From: Clostridia bacterium
GTDB lineage: Bacteria > Bacillota > Clostridia > Oscillospirales > CAG-272
DNA length: 64,000 nucleotides
Reading direction: 5' to 3'
Assembly: GCA_017451735.1 (NCBI GenBank)
Contig: JAFTNU010000045.1
Span: 1-64,000 of the forward strand
The notes beneath the pieces are model-generated. The model was not told the origin of the DNA, searched no databases, and saw nothing but the letters and a program-made list of their open reading frames with translations. The position numbers and the translations under genes are program-made. Positions 16,194-24,591 of the stretch are shown here, piece by piece. Position 1 is the stretch's first letter, and each line of letters starts with the position of its first letter.

Positions 16194-17372
16194 ATGAAAG
16201 AGATCATTCTTTGCAAATACGGCGAGATCGTGCTAAAGGGCGCCAACCGCCGCTATTTTGAGGACATTCTGGTCAAGGAGATGCGCTACCGTGCCTCCCG
16301 GTTCGGGAACTTTCACATCACCAATGTGCAAAGCACCATGACCATTGAGCCCGCCGACGACTTTGCCGATCTTGACGGTATGTTCGAGGCGGCACGGCGC
16401 CTGTTCGGCATCGCCGCCGTGGGACGGGCCGCCGTGGCCGAAAAAAATATGGAAAGCATTATGGAGGTGGCCAAAGCCTACCTTCCCGCCTTTCTGACCG
16501 ACAAAAAGACCTTTAAGGTCGAGGCCAAGCGCTCCGACAAGACCTTTCCCCTCTCCTCCCCCGAGATCTCGGCCGAGGTGGGCGGCGCGATACTCTCAGC
16601 CTGCCCTCGCCTGCGGGTGGATGTACACCATCCCGATGCGACGGTACGGGTAGAGGTGCGGGATCGTGCCGCATATGTCCATGCGGGACAGCTCCCGGGA
16701 GCGGGCGGCTTGCCCGTGGGCACCAACGGCAAGGGACTGCTGCTTCTGTCGGGGGGCATCGACTCTCCCGTGGCGGGCTGGATGATGGCCAAGCGAGGCG
16801 TACGCCTGGAGGCGGTCTACTTTGAATCCATGCCCTACACCAGCGAGCAGGCGCGGCAAAAGGTGCTGGATCTGGCCGCCCTTGTGGCACGCTGGGCAGG
16901 CAGCATCATGGTTCATGTCATTTCCCTGACCCACATTCAAGAGGAGCTGGTACGGCATTGCGACGAGGAATACTTCACCCTCCTGCTGCGCCGTTACATG
17001 ATGCAGCTGGCCAACATGGTGGCCAAAAAGCAGGACTGTCAGGCACTGATCACAGGCGAGAGCCTGGGACAGGTGGCATCCCAGACCATGCAGGCACTGA
17101 ACGTGACCAATACCATGGCCGACTTCCCCGTATTCCGTCCCGTCATCGGCATGGATAAGGAGGAGATCGTGCAGATCGCGCGACGCATCGGCACCTTTGA
17201 GACCTCGATCCTGCCCTTTGAGGATTGCTGCACCGTCTTTACCCCCAGGCATCCCAAGACCCGCCCCCAGCTTTCGCGCGTGGAGGAGGAGGAAAAGAAG
17301 CTCCCCTTCGACGAGCTCTGCCGCGAGGCCTTTGAGACCGCACAGGAGTTCTACATCAAAGCCAAATTTTAA
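16194..17372 (+). CDS. thiI: tRNA 4-thiouridine synthase ThiI
   Basis: The 392-residue protein begins MKEIILCKYGEIVLKGANRR, the ThiI N-terminal ferredoxin-like domain, followed by a THUMP domain (to about 165) and the PP-loop ATP pyrophosphatase SGGIDSPVAG (about 184-193). It ends without the rhodanese domain of the E. coli protein, as usual in Bacillota. It adenylates and thiolates U8 of tRNA and may supply sulfur for thiazole synthesis. The longer ORF start at 16092 overlaps the DUF2007 gene and is rejected. The sulfur-donating NifS-like partner is not in the window. Confidence 0.95.
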   Translation: MKEIILCKYGEIVLKGANRRYFEDILVKEMRYRASRFGNFHITNVQSTMTIEPADDFADLDGMFEAARRLFGIAAVGRAAVAEKNMESIMEVAKAYLPAFLTDKKTFKVEAKRSDKTFPLSSPEISAEVGGAILSACPRLRVDVHHPDATVRVEVRDRAAYVHAGQLPGAGGLPVGTNGKGLLLLSGGIDSPVAGWMMAKRGVRLEAVYFESMPYTSEQARQKVLDLAALVARWAGSIMVHVISLTHIQEELVRHCDEEYFTLLLRRYMMQLANMVAKKQDCQALITGESLGQVASQTMQALNVTNTMADFPVFRPVIGMDKEEIVQIARRIGTFETSILPFEDCCTVFTPRHPKTRPQLSRVEEEEKKLPFDELCREAFETAQEFYIKAKF

Positions 17373-17388
17373 AAAGGAAGTGTAAATC

Positions 17389-18633
17389 ATGACCAAGATC
17401 GATATTTTCTCCGGTTTTCTGGGTGCCGGTAAAACCACCCTGATCAAAAAGCTGATCGCCGAGGGCTACAAGGGCGAGAGGCTGGTGCTGATCGAGAACG
17501 AGTTCGGCGAGATCGGCATCGACGGCGGCTTTCTGCAGGAGGCCGGTATCAACATCACCGAGATGAACTCGGGCTGTATCTGCTGCTCCCTGGTGGGCGA
17601 CTTCGGCCGTGCGCTGGTAAAGGTGCTGGACGAGTATGCCCCCGACCGCATCCTCATCGAGCCCTCGGGCGTGGGCAAGCTCTCCGATGTGATCCGCGCC
17701 GTTCGGAATGTGGGCTCGGACCGTTTGGAGCTTTCCTCCTTTGTAACCGTGGTGGACGCAGGCAAATGCAAGATGTATATGAAGAACTTCGGTGAGTTCT
17801 TCAACGACCAGGTGGAGAGCGCCGGCACCATCGTCCTCTCTCACACGGGCAAGCTCACCGATGAGAAAATCGCCGCTGCCGTCTCTCTGCTCCGCGAGCA
17901 CAACGAGAGCGCCGTGATCGTGACCACCGACTGGGATAAGCTCTCGGGTGAGCAGCTGCTGGCCGCCATGGAACGCAAGGATACCCTCGCCGCCGAGCTG
18001 GAAAAGCTGAAGGCCGAGGAGACCTGCCCCGTTTGCGGCGGTCACCACCATCACCATCACGACGATGACGATGACCACGACGACCACGGACATGACTGTC
18101 ACCATCATCATGAGCACGACTGCGACCATGACCATGACCACCATGAGCATTGTGATCATGATCACGACCACGATGAGCACTGCCATGACCACGGACATCA
18201 CCATCATGACCATGATGAAGAATGCCACTGCCACGAGCACGAGCATGAGCACGAGCATGAGCATGAGCATGAGCATGACGAGCATTGCACCTGCGGCTGT
18301 CATGATCACGATCATCATGATCATGATCATCATCACCATCACCACGCCGACGAGGTCTTTGTCAGCTGTGGTGCCGAGACCGCCAAAACCTTTGAGGAAA
18401 GCGAGATCAAGCGCGCACTGGATGCCCTTTGCACCGAGACCAAGTACGGCGCAGTGCTCCGCGCCAAGGGCATTGTGGCGGGCAAGGACGGCAAGTGGAT
18501 CCACTTTGACTATGTCCCCGGTGAGCCCGATGTGCGCCACGGCGGTGCGGGCATCATCGGTCGTCTTTGCGTGATCGGCTCCAAGCTGGATATTGCCGCC
18601 CTTTCCACCCTTTTCGGGGTCGAATTGAAGTAA
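17389..18633 (+). CDS. COG0523 (CobW/YeiR-like) GTPase with giant His/Asp-rich linker
   Basis: The 414-residue G3E GTPase and presumed metallochaperone has Walker A GFLGAGKTT (residues 9-17), the metal-binding CxCC motif as GCICC (62-66) and the Walker B-like ILIEPSG. The usual NKxD guanine motif is replaced by SHTGK (151-155), as in some clostridial relatives. A CPVCGG pair (C213-C216) opens an approximately 100-residue linker (about 219-319) made almost only of His, Asp, Glu and Cys, far longer than normal His loops. The CobW C-terminal domain follows (325-414). It most likely stores or delivers Zn, Ni or Co. GGAAG precedes the ATG. A second GTPase gene follows. Confidence 0.9.
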   Translation: MTKIDIFSGFLGAGKTTLIKKLIAEGYKGERLVLIENEFGEIGIDGGFLQEAGINITEMNSGCICCSLVGDFGRALVKVLDEYAPDRILIEPSGVGKLSDVIRAVRNVGSDRLELSSFVTVVDAGKCKMYMKNFGEFFNDQVESAGTIVLSHTGKLTDEKIAAAVSLLREHNESAVIVTTDWDKLSGEQLLAAMERKDTLAAELEKLKAEETCPVCGGHHHHHHDDDDDHDDHGHDCHHHHEHDCDHDHDHHEHCDHDHDHDEHCHDHGHHHHDHDEECHCHEHEHEHEHEHEHEHDEHCTCGCHDHDHHDHDHHHHHHADEVFVSCGAETAKTFEESEIKRALDALCTETKYGAVLRAKGIVAGKDGKWIHFDYVPGEPDVRHGGAGIIGRLCVIGSKLDIAALSTLFGVELK

Positions 18634-18643
18634 GGTGAGCGCC

Positions 18644-19594
18644 ATGGCAAGCAAACCCCAATACCCCGTTTACCTCTTTACCGGCTTTTTGGAGGGCGGT
18701 AAAACAAAAATGATCCAGGAGATCCTGGAGGACAAGGAATTCAACGACGGCTGCAAGATTTTACTGATCGTCTGCGAGGAGGGCATCGAGGAATATGAGC
18801 CCGCCACCTTCTGGGGCAAAAATGTCCACCAAATGGTCATCGAGCGCCCCGAGGATCTGACCCGGGCGGTGCTTGACGATTACACGGCCCACCACAAGGT
18901 GGATCGTGTGATGATCGAATACAACGGCATGTGGCAGCTGAATGCCCTCTATGAGGCACTGCCCGAGGATTGGTACGTATTCCAGCAGCTGCTCATTGCC
19001 GACGCCTCGACCATCGAGAGCTACAATGCCAATATGCGCTCGCTGGTCTTCGACAAGCTGCAGAATGCCGAGACGGTGATCTTCAACCGTGCCGAGGGTG
19101 CCGACAGGGATGCCCTCCACAAGCTGGTGCGGGGCGTCAGCCGCCGTGCCACCATCGCCTACGAGACCCCCGAGGGCGAGCTGGAATACGATGAGATCGA
19201 GGATCCCCTGCCCTTTGACGTGAACGCCCCCGTGGTAACAGTCGCCGACGAGGATTACGCTCTGTTTTACCGCGACCTGGCAGACTCCATGCCCGACTGG
19301 AACGGCAGGACCGTAAAATTCAAGGGCATGGTGGCCAGAGATCGCCAGCTGGGCAAAAAAGCCCTGGTGGTAGGCCGCCATGTGATGACCTGCTGCGCCG
19401 ATGACATTGCCTTCAGCGGTCTGGTCTGCAATTTTGACAAGGAAGTGACCTTCAAGACCGGCGAGTGGATCGTGGTCACTGCCAAGATCCGCGTGGAGGA
19501 GCACAAGCTCTACGGCTCTAAGGGCCCCGTTCTCTACGCCGTGGACACGGCCGTGACCTCCGAGCCCAAAACACCCGTGGCCACGTTTTATTGA
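18644..19594 (+). CDS. COG0523-like GTPase fused to DUF1980/YcgQ-type C-terminal domain
   Basis: The 316-residue protein begins with the P-loop TGFLEGGKT (residues 11-19). It lacks the CxCC metal motif and has NRAEGAD in place of NKxD. From about 215 it changes to a domain with DWNGRTVKFKGMVARD and GRHVMTCCADDIAFSGLVC, matching the C-terminal DUF1980/TIGR03943 (YcgQ) module normally carried by membrane proteins linked to a permease. The GTG at 18635 is rejected because AAGGTGAG sits ahead of the ATG at 18644. It follows the His-rich GTPase after 10 bases, so a joint role in metal handling is likely. The permease partner is not seen here. Confidence 0.82.
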   Translation: MASKPQYPVYLFTGFLEGGKTKMIQEILEDKEFNDGCKILLIVCEEGIEEYEPATFWGKNVHQMVIERPEDLTRAVLDDYTAHHKVDRVMIEYNGMWQLNALYEALPEDWYVFQQLLIADASTIESYNANMRSLVFDKLQNAETVIFNRAEGADRDALHKLVRGVSRRATIAYETPEGELEYDEIEDPLPFDVNAPVVTVADEDYALFYRDLADSMPDWNGRTVKFKGMVARDRQLGKKALVVGRHVMTCCADDIAFSGLVCNFDKEVTFKTGEWIVVTAKIRVEEHKLYGSKGPVLYAVDTAVTSEPKTPVATFY

Positions 19595-19601
19595 TCCGAA
19601 A

Positions 19602-19659
19602 GCATCAAAAAATCATCCCGTTATGCGATTTTGGGCACAACGGGATGATTTTTTGATGC
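19602..19659 (+). terminator. Terminator of the thiI-GTPase operon
   Basis: Perfect 21-bp inverted repeat 19602-19622 / 19639-19659 with a 16-nt loop; the arms end in A-run/T-run, so it can act in either direction. It starts eight bases after the GTPase stop. Confidence 0.85.
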
Positions 19660-19695
19660 AGCAGCTTGTTGCAGCCCCCTGCTTTCGTCTTATCA

Positions 19696-19743
19696 AAAAC
19701 CCGCACCGTTTTGGGGGATATCCCCCAAAACGGTGCGGGTTTT
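19696..19743 (-). terminator. Terminator of the MBL-hydrolase operon
   Basis: Near-perfect 48-bp palindrome centred at 19719/19720, G+C-rich core CCGCACCG/CGGTGCGG flanked by AAAA/TTTT. It lies just beyond the stop of the minus-strand MBL gene. Confidence 0.85.
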
Positions 19744-19761
19744 CGCTATTTTGTCATGAAA

Positions 19762-20505
19762 TCAAACGTAGAACACGTCGTTGTCGTGGGCACAGGTCAG
19801 GGTCATTTTATCGGCAACAAAGCGGCGAAGCTCGTCCACCATCTCGTCGGTATTATACTTGTCGTAGCGATGCTGGATGATCATGTGGCGTGTACGGCTG
19901 GATTTCAAAATCTCCATGACCTCGGGTTTGTTGAGGCGGGTGTGTGCCCCCTCCGTAATGATCAGATCCAGATCCTGCTCGGTGGCCACGGCGGGATAAT
20001 CGGGAATATCGTGCTTCAGGTCGCCGGTAAAGAGCACCTTTTTCCCCTCGGCCTCCAACAGGAAGGAACGGGAGCAGGCGGTATGCTGATTGACGATTGC
20101 GGTGATCCTGAGGGTGCCGTCGTCAAAGATCACGCCGGGCTCATAAGTACGATACATCAAACGGTGATTCACCATCTCGTCCTGATTAAACAAGAACTTG
20201 GCAATTTTGAGATAGAGGGCAGTATCGGGCACATATACGGGAATACGGACACCGGCGAACTGCTTTTTAAAGCCCTCCACCTGCAGGGTGAACTCCACCA
20301 AGCCCAACGTATGATCTCTGTGGCTGTGCGTAATAAAGATACCCTGAATATCCCAAAAAGATATGCCGTGATTCTGCAGCAGGGTCATAATGGGTGCACC
20401 CGCGTCGATCACATAGTGCTTATCCCCCACGGTGACCACGGCGGAGGAGCAGAATGCGTGTGCCTCGGCAATGCCGTGGCTGGTCCCCAAAAACGTGATT
20501 TTCAT
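19762..20505 (-). CDS. MBL-fold metallohydrolase
   Basis: The 247-residue metallo-beta-lactamase-fold protein has the HxHxDH motif as THSHRDHTLG (about 59-68), upstream strand KHYVIDAGAP, LFTGDLKHD and a C-terminal IIQHRYDKYN. The layout resembles RNase Z/phosphodiesterase-like enzymes (PhnP, ElaC group), but it is shorter than RNase Z and lacks a clear exosite. The substrate is unknown. It lies six bases after the flavin reductase-like gene on the same strand, so they are probably co-transcribed. Confidence 0.85.
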   Translation of the reverse strand: MKITFLGTSHGIAEAHAFCSSAVVTVGDKHYVIDAGAPIMTLLQNHGISFWDIQGIFITHSHRDHTLGLVEFTLQVEGFKKQFAGVRIPVYVPDTALYLKIAKFLFNQDEMVNHRLMYRTYEPGVIFDDGTLRITAIVNQHTACSRSFLLEAEGKKVLFTGDLKHDIPDYPAVATEQDLDLIITEGAHTRLNKPEVMEILKSSRTRHMIIQHRYDKYNTDEMVDELRRFVADKMTLTCAHDNDVFYV

Positions 20506-20511
20506 GATACG

Positions 20512-21105
20512 TTACCGTCCTTTTTGATTTTTTTGAGGATGCTTTTTCTTTTTTGCGGCGGAAAAGCCGAAGGTACCGATGCGCTTCCCCAGGGCAAAAT
20601 ATTCCCCGTGGGCATAGGCGCAAAGATCGGCCCGCTCCAAGTGGAGCTTCCCCTTTTCGTCCATCAGCGCCTCGTCGGCATAGACCCCAACGATATCGGC
20701 AAAAAAGAGATCATGAGAGCCCATCTCCTGCACGGCCGTCACCTTACAGCAGATCGACAGGGGGCATTCGGCGATCATGGGGGCCGAGACCTCCTCCGCG
20801 GCGGCAGGTGTCAGCTTGCACGCCTTCCATTTATCCACCTTTGCGCCCGTGTACATGCCACAGTAATCGGCGGCACGAACCAAAGAGGTGGGCGTCAGAT
20901 TCAGAACGAATTCCCCCGACTCCTTGATGATGCCGTGGGAATGGCGGCGCGGACGCACCGCAATATAGGTTTTGGGCGGAACGGTATTGAGAATCCCCGT
21001 CCAGGCCACGGTCAGGATGTTGCTTTTTTCCATGGTACCGCAGCTGACCATCACAGGGGGGAGGGGGGCCAGCAGAGCGCCGCCCCGCAGCTTGATCTTG
21101 CTCAT
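20512..21105 (-). CDS. Flavin reductase-like protein
   Basis: The 197-residue protein has the split-barrel FMN-binding fold: PPVMVSCG, the substrate-contacting NILTVAWTGILNTVPPKTYI, RRHSHGIIKESGEFVLNL and MGSHDLFFADIV. Members reduce free flavins or bind FMN without a fixed partner. The first codon of the longer reading frame is TTG; the ATG at 21105 with AGAGG seven bases ahead is the better start. The C-terminal tail KKKKHPQKNQKGR is basic and probably disordered. It heads the small operon with the MBL protein. Confidence 0.85.
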   Translation of the reverse strand: MSKIKLRGGALLAPLPPVMVSCGTMEKSNILTVAWTGILNTVPPKTYIAVRPRRHSHGIIKESGEFVLNLTPTSLVRAADYCGMYTGAKVDKWKACKLTPAAAEEVSAPMIAECPLSICCKVTAVQEMGSHDLFFADIVGVYADEALMDEKGKLHLERADLCAYAHGEYFALGKRIGTFGFSAAKKKKHPQKNQKGR

Positions 21106-21149
21106 ATGCAAACCTCTTGTTCTATTTTTACAAAAGCACGCAAACGGTA

Positions 21150-21923
21150 TCAGAAAACCACTCTCTTCACGCTTTTACATTTTCCCGTAACGGGATCCGT
21201 GTCAAACAGCGCACCGTGAGCGCGGATCTCGCCCTCCGCCACGGTAAAGCGGCGGGGCAGATGGGTGCGACTCTTGAAAATGACCTCCTCGGCCCGCACA
21301 CCCAGGATCCCGTTGACGGGGCCCGTCATACCGAGATCGGTGATATATCCCGTCCCTCCCGGCAGAATCTGCTCGTCGGCGGTCTGTACATGCGTATGCG
21401 TCCCGAACACGGCGGCAAAGCGCCCGTCGAAATACCGTGCCAGTGCCAGCTTTTCGGAGGTGGCCTCAGCGTGGATATCCAGCACCGCCAGATCGTATTT
21501 CCCCCGCATCGCATCCAAAGCGTGCTCCACCGAGGAAAAGGGGTTGGCGAGAGCCTCCATAAAAGCACATCCCGACACGTTGATCACCAGTACCTTCCAT
21601 CCGTCGGCGGAGGTAACGATCCGCGCCCCCTCGCCGGGGCATTCGGCAGGATAGTTAATGGGGCGCAGAAGCGTGTGGGAATTCTCCAGATAATCGTAAA
21701 TGTCCCGTCGGTCGAACACATGGTTCCCCGAGGTGATGATGTCGACACCGCATCCGATAAGGGCATCGGCGGCAGCGGGTGAAATGCCGTGAATATCACA
21801 GACGTTTTCGCCGTTGACGATCACAAGATCGGCGCCCAGAGCACGGCGCTGTGCGGGCAGTGCTGCACAAAGCGTGCGGAGCGCCTGCTCTCCCACCACA
21901 TCGCCCAAAGCCAGAATTTTCAT
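21150..21923 (-). CDS. ymdB: YmdB-type metallophosphoesterase
   Basis: The 257-residue protein matches the TIGR00282/YmdB family in full length. Metal-site blocks are ALGDVVGE at the N-terminus, VNGENVCDIHGIS, TSGNHVFDRRDI, LDIHAEATSEK and FGTHTHVQTADEQIL, in the usual order. B. subtilis YmdB is a 2',3'-cAMP phosphodiesterase affecting biofilm/motility choice. The ATG at 21923 with AAAGAGAA ahead is chosen, because the longer ORF to 22025 has a non-homologous N-terminus. Other ymdB neighbours (rny, spoVS) are not present here. Confidence 0.9.
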   Translation of the reverse strand: MKILALGDVVGEQALRTLCAALPAQRRALGADLVIVNGENVCDIHGISPAAADALIGCGVDIITSGNHVFDRRDIYDYLENSHTLLRPINYPAECPGEGARIVTSADGWKVLVINVSGCAFMEALANPFSSVEHALDAMRGKYDLAVLDIHAEATSEKLALARYFDGRFAAVFGTHTHVQTADEQILPGGTGYITDLGMTGPVNGILGVRAEEVIFKSRTHLPRRFTVAEGEIRAHGALFDTDPVTGKCKSVKRVVF

Positions 21924-22093
21924 ATCGATTCTCTTTCTATGGGCACCGAAAGTGCCCGAGGTCGTTTTTCCACAGTATAGCACATCCCCAATCAAAAAGC
22001 AATGCTCCCGGGGTTTTTTGCTCACCTTTTTGGCAAAATTCCCACATCCGCATGCTCTTGTTTGTGCAAAAGCACTGTTTTTTTACAAAACCC

Positions 22094-22122
22094 TTTACAA
22101 CTCCTTTACGATTTGTTATAAT
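22094..22122 (+). promoter_or_regulatory. Promoter of the lipoprotein gene
   Basis: TTTACA (22094-22099), 17 bp, TATAAT (22117-22122), leading to AAGGAG and the ATG at 22199. Confidence 0.7.
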
Positions 22123-22198
22123 AATACTACCTAACCATACATATGCGCATATTGCATTGTGCCCGATCAAAATCCACCGAAAGATAAGGAGAAAACCG

Positions 22199-23224
22199 AT
22201 GAAATTCACTCGAATCCTTTCCCTTTTCCTGGCCTTGCTCATGGTCGCAACCGTTTTTGTTGCCTGCGATGACGAAGAAGAAGTACCCGCAGATACTCCT
22301 ACCGGCGAGACTACCCTCAACCTGATCACCACGGGTGTCACCGAGTATGTTCTGGTGCGTGACTACCAGGCCAGCCAGGCCGTTATCTCCGCCGTTCAGA
22401 ATCTGGCGGAATCCATCAAGCTGAACATCGGTGCCGATGTGGTCATCAAGGAATGCTTCGTCGGCCTGGAGGAAGAAAACGATGTGGAGACCGCAAAGGA
22501 GATCCTGATCGGTACCACCAACCGTCAGGAGAGCATCGACGCGCTGAAGGGCTTGCGCAGCAAGGACTACACCATCAGTGTCCACAACGAAAAGCTGGTC
22601 ATTGCCGGCGGCGGCGACGACGGCACGCTGAATGCCATCACCCGTTTCCTCAATGACTTCGTAGCCGAGCAGGGCAACCGCTTTGCCGTCAAGCAGGGCG
22701 AATTGCAGAGTTTGGTATTCGCCACCTCCAATGCCGTAAACTATACCGGCTCCTACTCCTACACCAGTGCAACCATCCTCGGTGCCCGCATCGACAGCTA
22801 TGCACTGATCTACTCTAAGGAGGCCGCCAACTCCGACGATTGCAGACTGTTGGCAGAGGCGCTGTCCAGCCACATCTCCACCCAGACCGGCTACGAGCTG
22901 AGTGTGGCGAAGAGCAACCTGAAGGTAGGCGATTTTGAAATCCTGATCGGCGACCCCAAGGGTAACGATTACCGTGCCGCTTCCGACACCTGCATTTGCG
23001 ATGAATTGGGTGATGACGAATACTACATCAAGCTGGTCAAAACCACCGACAACTACATCGGTGACGACAAGGAAAGTGCCGGTGCTCAGCTTTACATCTG
23101 CTTTGGCAAGAATGCCAAGGACACCGTGCTGAAGGTCTTTACCAGCGAGATCATGCCCACCCTGCAAACGCCCGGTGCCTTTACCATGGAAGAGGGCTTT
23201 GTAAAGACAAATCGTGCCTCTTAA
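22199..23224 (+). CDS. Secreted lipoprotein of unknown function
   Basis: The 341-residue protein begins with a lysine/arginine start and hydrophobic core ending in a lipobox ATVFVAC (Cys about 22), so it should be lipid-anchored outside the cell. The mature part is acidic (DDEEEVPADTP just after the Cys). It contains two related segments, EILIGTTNRQESIDAL and EILIGDPKGNDYRAAS, each followed by a YTI/YYIKL strand, suggesting two copies of one alpha/beta domain. I do not recognise the family. It stands alone between its own promoter and terminator. The longer ORF upstream is an artefact; AAGGAG fixes the start. Confidence 0.8.
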   Translation: MKFTRILSLFLALLMVATVFVACDDEEEVPADTPTGETTLNLITTGVTEYVLVRDYQASQAVISAVQNLAESIKLNIGADVVIKECFVGLEEENDVETAKEILIGTTNRQESIDALKGLRSKDYTISVHNEKLVIAGGGDDGTLNAITRFLNDFVAEQGNRFAVKQGELQSLVFATSNAVNYTGSYSYTSATILGARIDSYALIYSKEAANSDDCRLLAEALSSHISTQTGYELSVAKSNLKVGDFEILIGDPKGNDYRAASDTCICDELGDDEYYIKLVKTTDNYIGDDKESAGAQLYICFGKNAKDTVLKVFTSEIMPTLQTPGAFTMEEGFVKTNRAS

Positions 23225-23236
23225 GCACAAGTCCAT

Positions 23237-23276
23237 AAAAAGATACGCGTTGCCGCATGGCAACGCGTATCTTTTT
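23237..23276. terminator. Bidirectional terminator
   Basis: Stem AAAAGATACGCGTTGCC / GCAACGCGTATCTTTT with a tiny loop, T-rich on both strands. It serves the lipoprotein gene and the convergent sugar isomerase-like gene. Confidence 0.85.
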
Positions 23277-23279
23277 ATT

Positions 23280-24086
23280 TTACTTTTCCAGGAATTTGGC
23301 CTTGATGTTCTCTGCACTGATACGCATGGAATCGTAGGATTCGCCGGTGGTATAATGCTCATCCTCCACGGTGAAATATTGACAGCCGCAGGCCTCGGCG
23401 GTCTTGATGATGCCCTTGAACTTCATGTTGCCGCAGCCGACCTCGATCCGCTTGGGGAGATAGCTCATAGTCTTGCCGTCGGCCAGCTCATACTTGTAGC
23501 AGGGATCCAGATCCTTGAGATGAATACAGGCGATGCGGCCGTTCAGCCGCTCGATCAGTGCGCGGACATCCTCACCGCCCACATGGGCCCAGAAGGAATC
23601 CAATACAAATGCGGTATACTTGGGGTCAAATCCCTCGATGAGGTAATCCATAATGTTCTTGCCCTCAAGCTTGACAAACTCAAAGGAATGGTTGTGATAG
23701 GTCAGCGCCTTGAAGCCCGCCTCCACATAGATCTTGGCCATCTCGTTGAACTTGGCAATAAAGGCCAGCAGGCTCTCCTTGCTCTGTCTTACCTCCTTGG
23801 GCATGGAACCGATGCCCACATAGGTTGCACCGATGGTCTTGTGGTACTTGATCGTACCCTCCACGTCATTGCAGATGCGATCCCAGCTATAGTGGGTACC
23901 CATCAGTTCAATACCGTATTCATCGGCCAAAGCCTTGAAATCCTCGGCAGGCATGTAGGAATAAGTTCCCGCGGTCTGGGCATGGGAGTAGCCGCATTCC
24001 TTCATTCTCTTGAAGGATTCGCGGGTATCCTCGGGAGTAGTGAAATGGTCGCGGATGGAATAGAGCTGAAGTCCGAATTCTTTCAT
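23280..24086 (-). CDS. Sugar phosphate isomerase/epimerase (xylose isomerase-like TIM barrel)
   Basis: The 268-residue AP-endonuclease-2/xylose-isomerase-like TIM barrel has family strands KEFGLQLYSIRD at the start, MGTHYSWDR, LTYHNHSFEF (His pair), AFVLDSFWAHVGGED, IACIHLKDLD, the VGCGNMKFKGI loop and the terminal metal ligand FTVEDEHY. Proteins of this group isomerise or epimerise free or phosphorylated sugars and polyols; the substrate cannot be named. AAGGAG lies ahead of the ATG. It is monocistronic. Confidence 0.88.
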   Translation of the reverse strand: MKEFGLQLYSIRDHFTTPEDTRESFKRMKECGYSHAQTAGTYSYMPAEDFKALADEYGIELMGTHYSWDRICNDVEGTIKYHKTIGATYVGIGSMPKEVRQSKESLLAFIAKFNEMAKIYVEAGFKALTYHNHSFEFVKLEGKNIMDYLIEGFDPKYTAFVLDSFWAHVGGEDVRALIERLNGRIACIHLKDLDPCYKYELADGKTMSYLPKRIEVGCGNMKFKGIIKTAEACGCQYFTVEDEHYTTGESYDSMRISAENIKAKFLEK

Positions 24087-24188
24087 AGCGGTTCTCCTTA
24101 AAATTTATAATATGAATGAAAACGCCGTTTCCGTTCTCATTATACCCTTTTGAACGATCAAAGTCAAGCGCTTGCTAAAAACTCTTCA

Positions 24189-24455
24189 TTAATCGCTCAA
24201 CGCCTCGGTTATGATCTTAACGCCTAAGCAAAATCCCTGCACAAAGGCAGCATCGTTTTCAATACACAATAGCTCGTCATAGCAATTTCTGAAATTTTTC
24301 AAAACACCTTTTGCCTCTTCACCCAATTGCTTGGTCAGTTCGGTACAATCCCGATCCAAACATCTTAACAATTGATTGATGCGCTCCCGGTGATCTTTTG
24401 ATGTGACTTTGTCTGCTAAGCTATTGTGGTATAGTTCTAATAAAGCAGATTTCAT
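24189..24455 (-). CDS. DUF6809-like small protein
   Basis: The 88-residue, predominantly helical protein ends AAFVQGFCLGVKIITEAL, the typical GFxLGxxLxxE signature of the small DUF6809-like proteins that are widespread in Clostridia and of unknown function. A heptad-like middle (NQLLRCLDRDCTELTKQL) suggests a helical bundle. AAAGGAGG gives a strong start. Its consensus promoter is overlapped by two copies of an 18-bp palindrome and the divergent neighbour is an XRE repressor, so it is probably repressed by that protein. Confidence 0.7.
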   Translation of the reverse strand: MKSALLELYHNSLADKVTSKDHRERINQLLRCLDRDCTELTKQLGEEAKGVLKNFRNCYDELLCIENDAAFVQGFCLGVKIITEALSD

Positions 24456-24476
24456 GAAAATCCTCCTTTTATTTTT

Positions 24477-24528
24477 TAGGCATCTTTACGCCTACAATCA
24501 TTATAGGCATTTTGATGCCTATTGTCAA
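24477..24528 (-). promoter_or_regulatory. Consensus promoter with two 18-bp operator palindromes
   Basis: On the minus strand TTGACA (24523-24528), 17 bp, TATAAT (24500-24505) drives the DUF6809 gene. TAGGCATTTTGATGCCTA (24504-24521) fills the spacer, and TAGGCATCTTTACGCCTA (24477-24494) lies just past the -10 box, 27 bp away start to start. The placement blocks RNA polymerase directly. The divergent XRE protein is the obvious ligand. Confidence 0.85.
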
Positions 24529-24591
24529 GGCCCGAGAGAAAAATAATAGTATAATGAATGAAACATTAAAAATTTCGGGCGGAGGTGTAAC

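Noticed and set aside
17356..18654. A 432-codon minus-strand frame with Val/Met-rich stretches
   Set aside because: It is the complement of the His/Asp-coding repeats of the CobW-type gene. The hydrophobic run is an artefact of those codons.
22127..23362. A 411-codon minus-strand frame
   Set aside because: Antisense to the lipoprotein gene with signal peptide, promoter and terminator on the plus strand.
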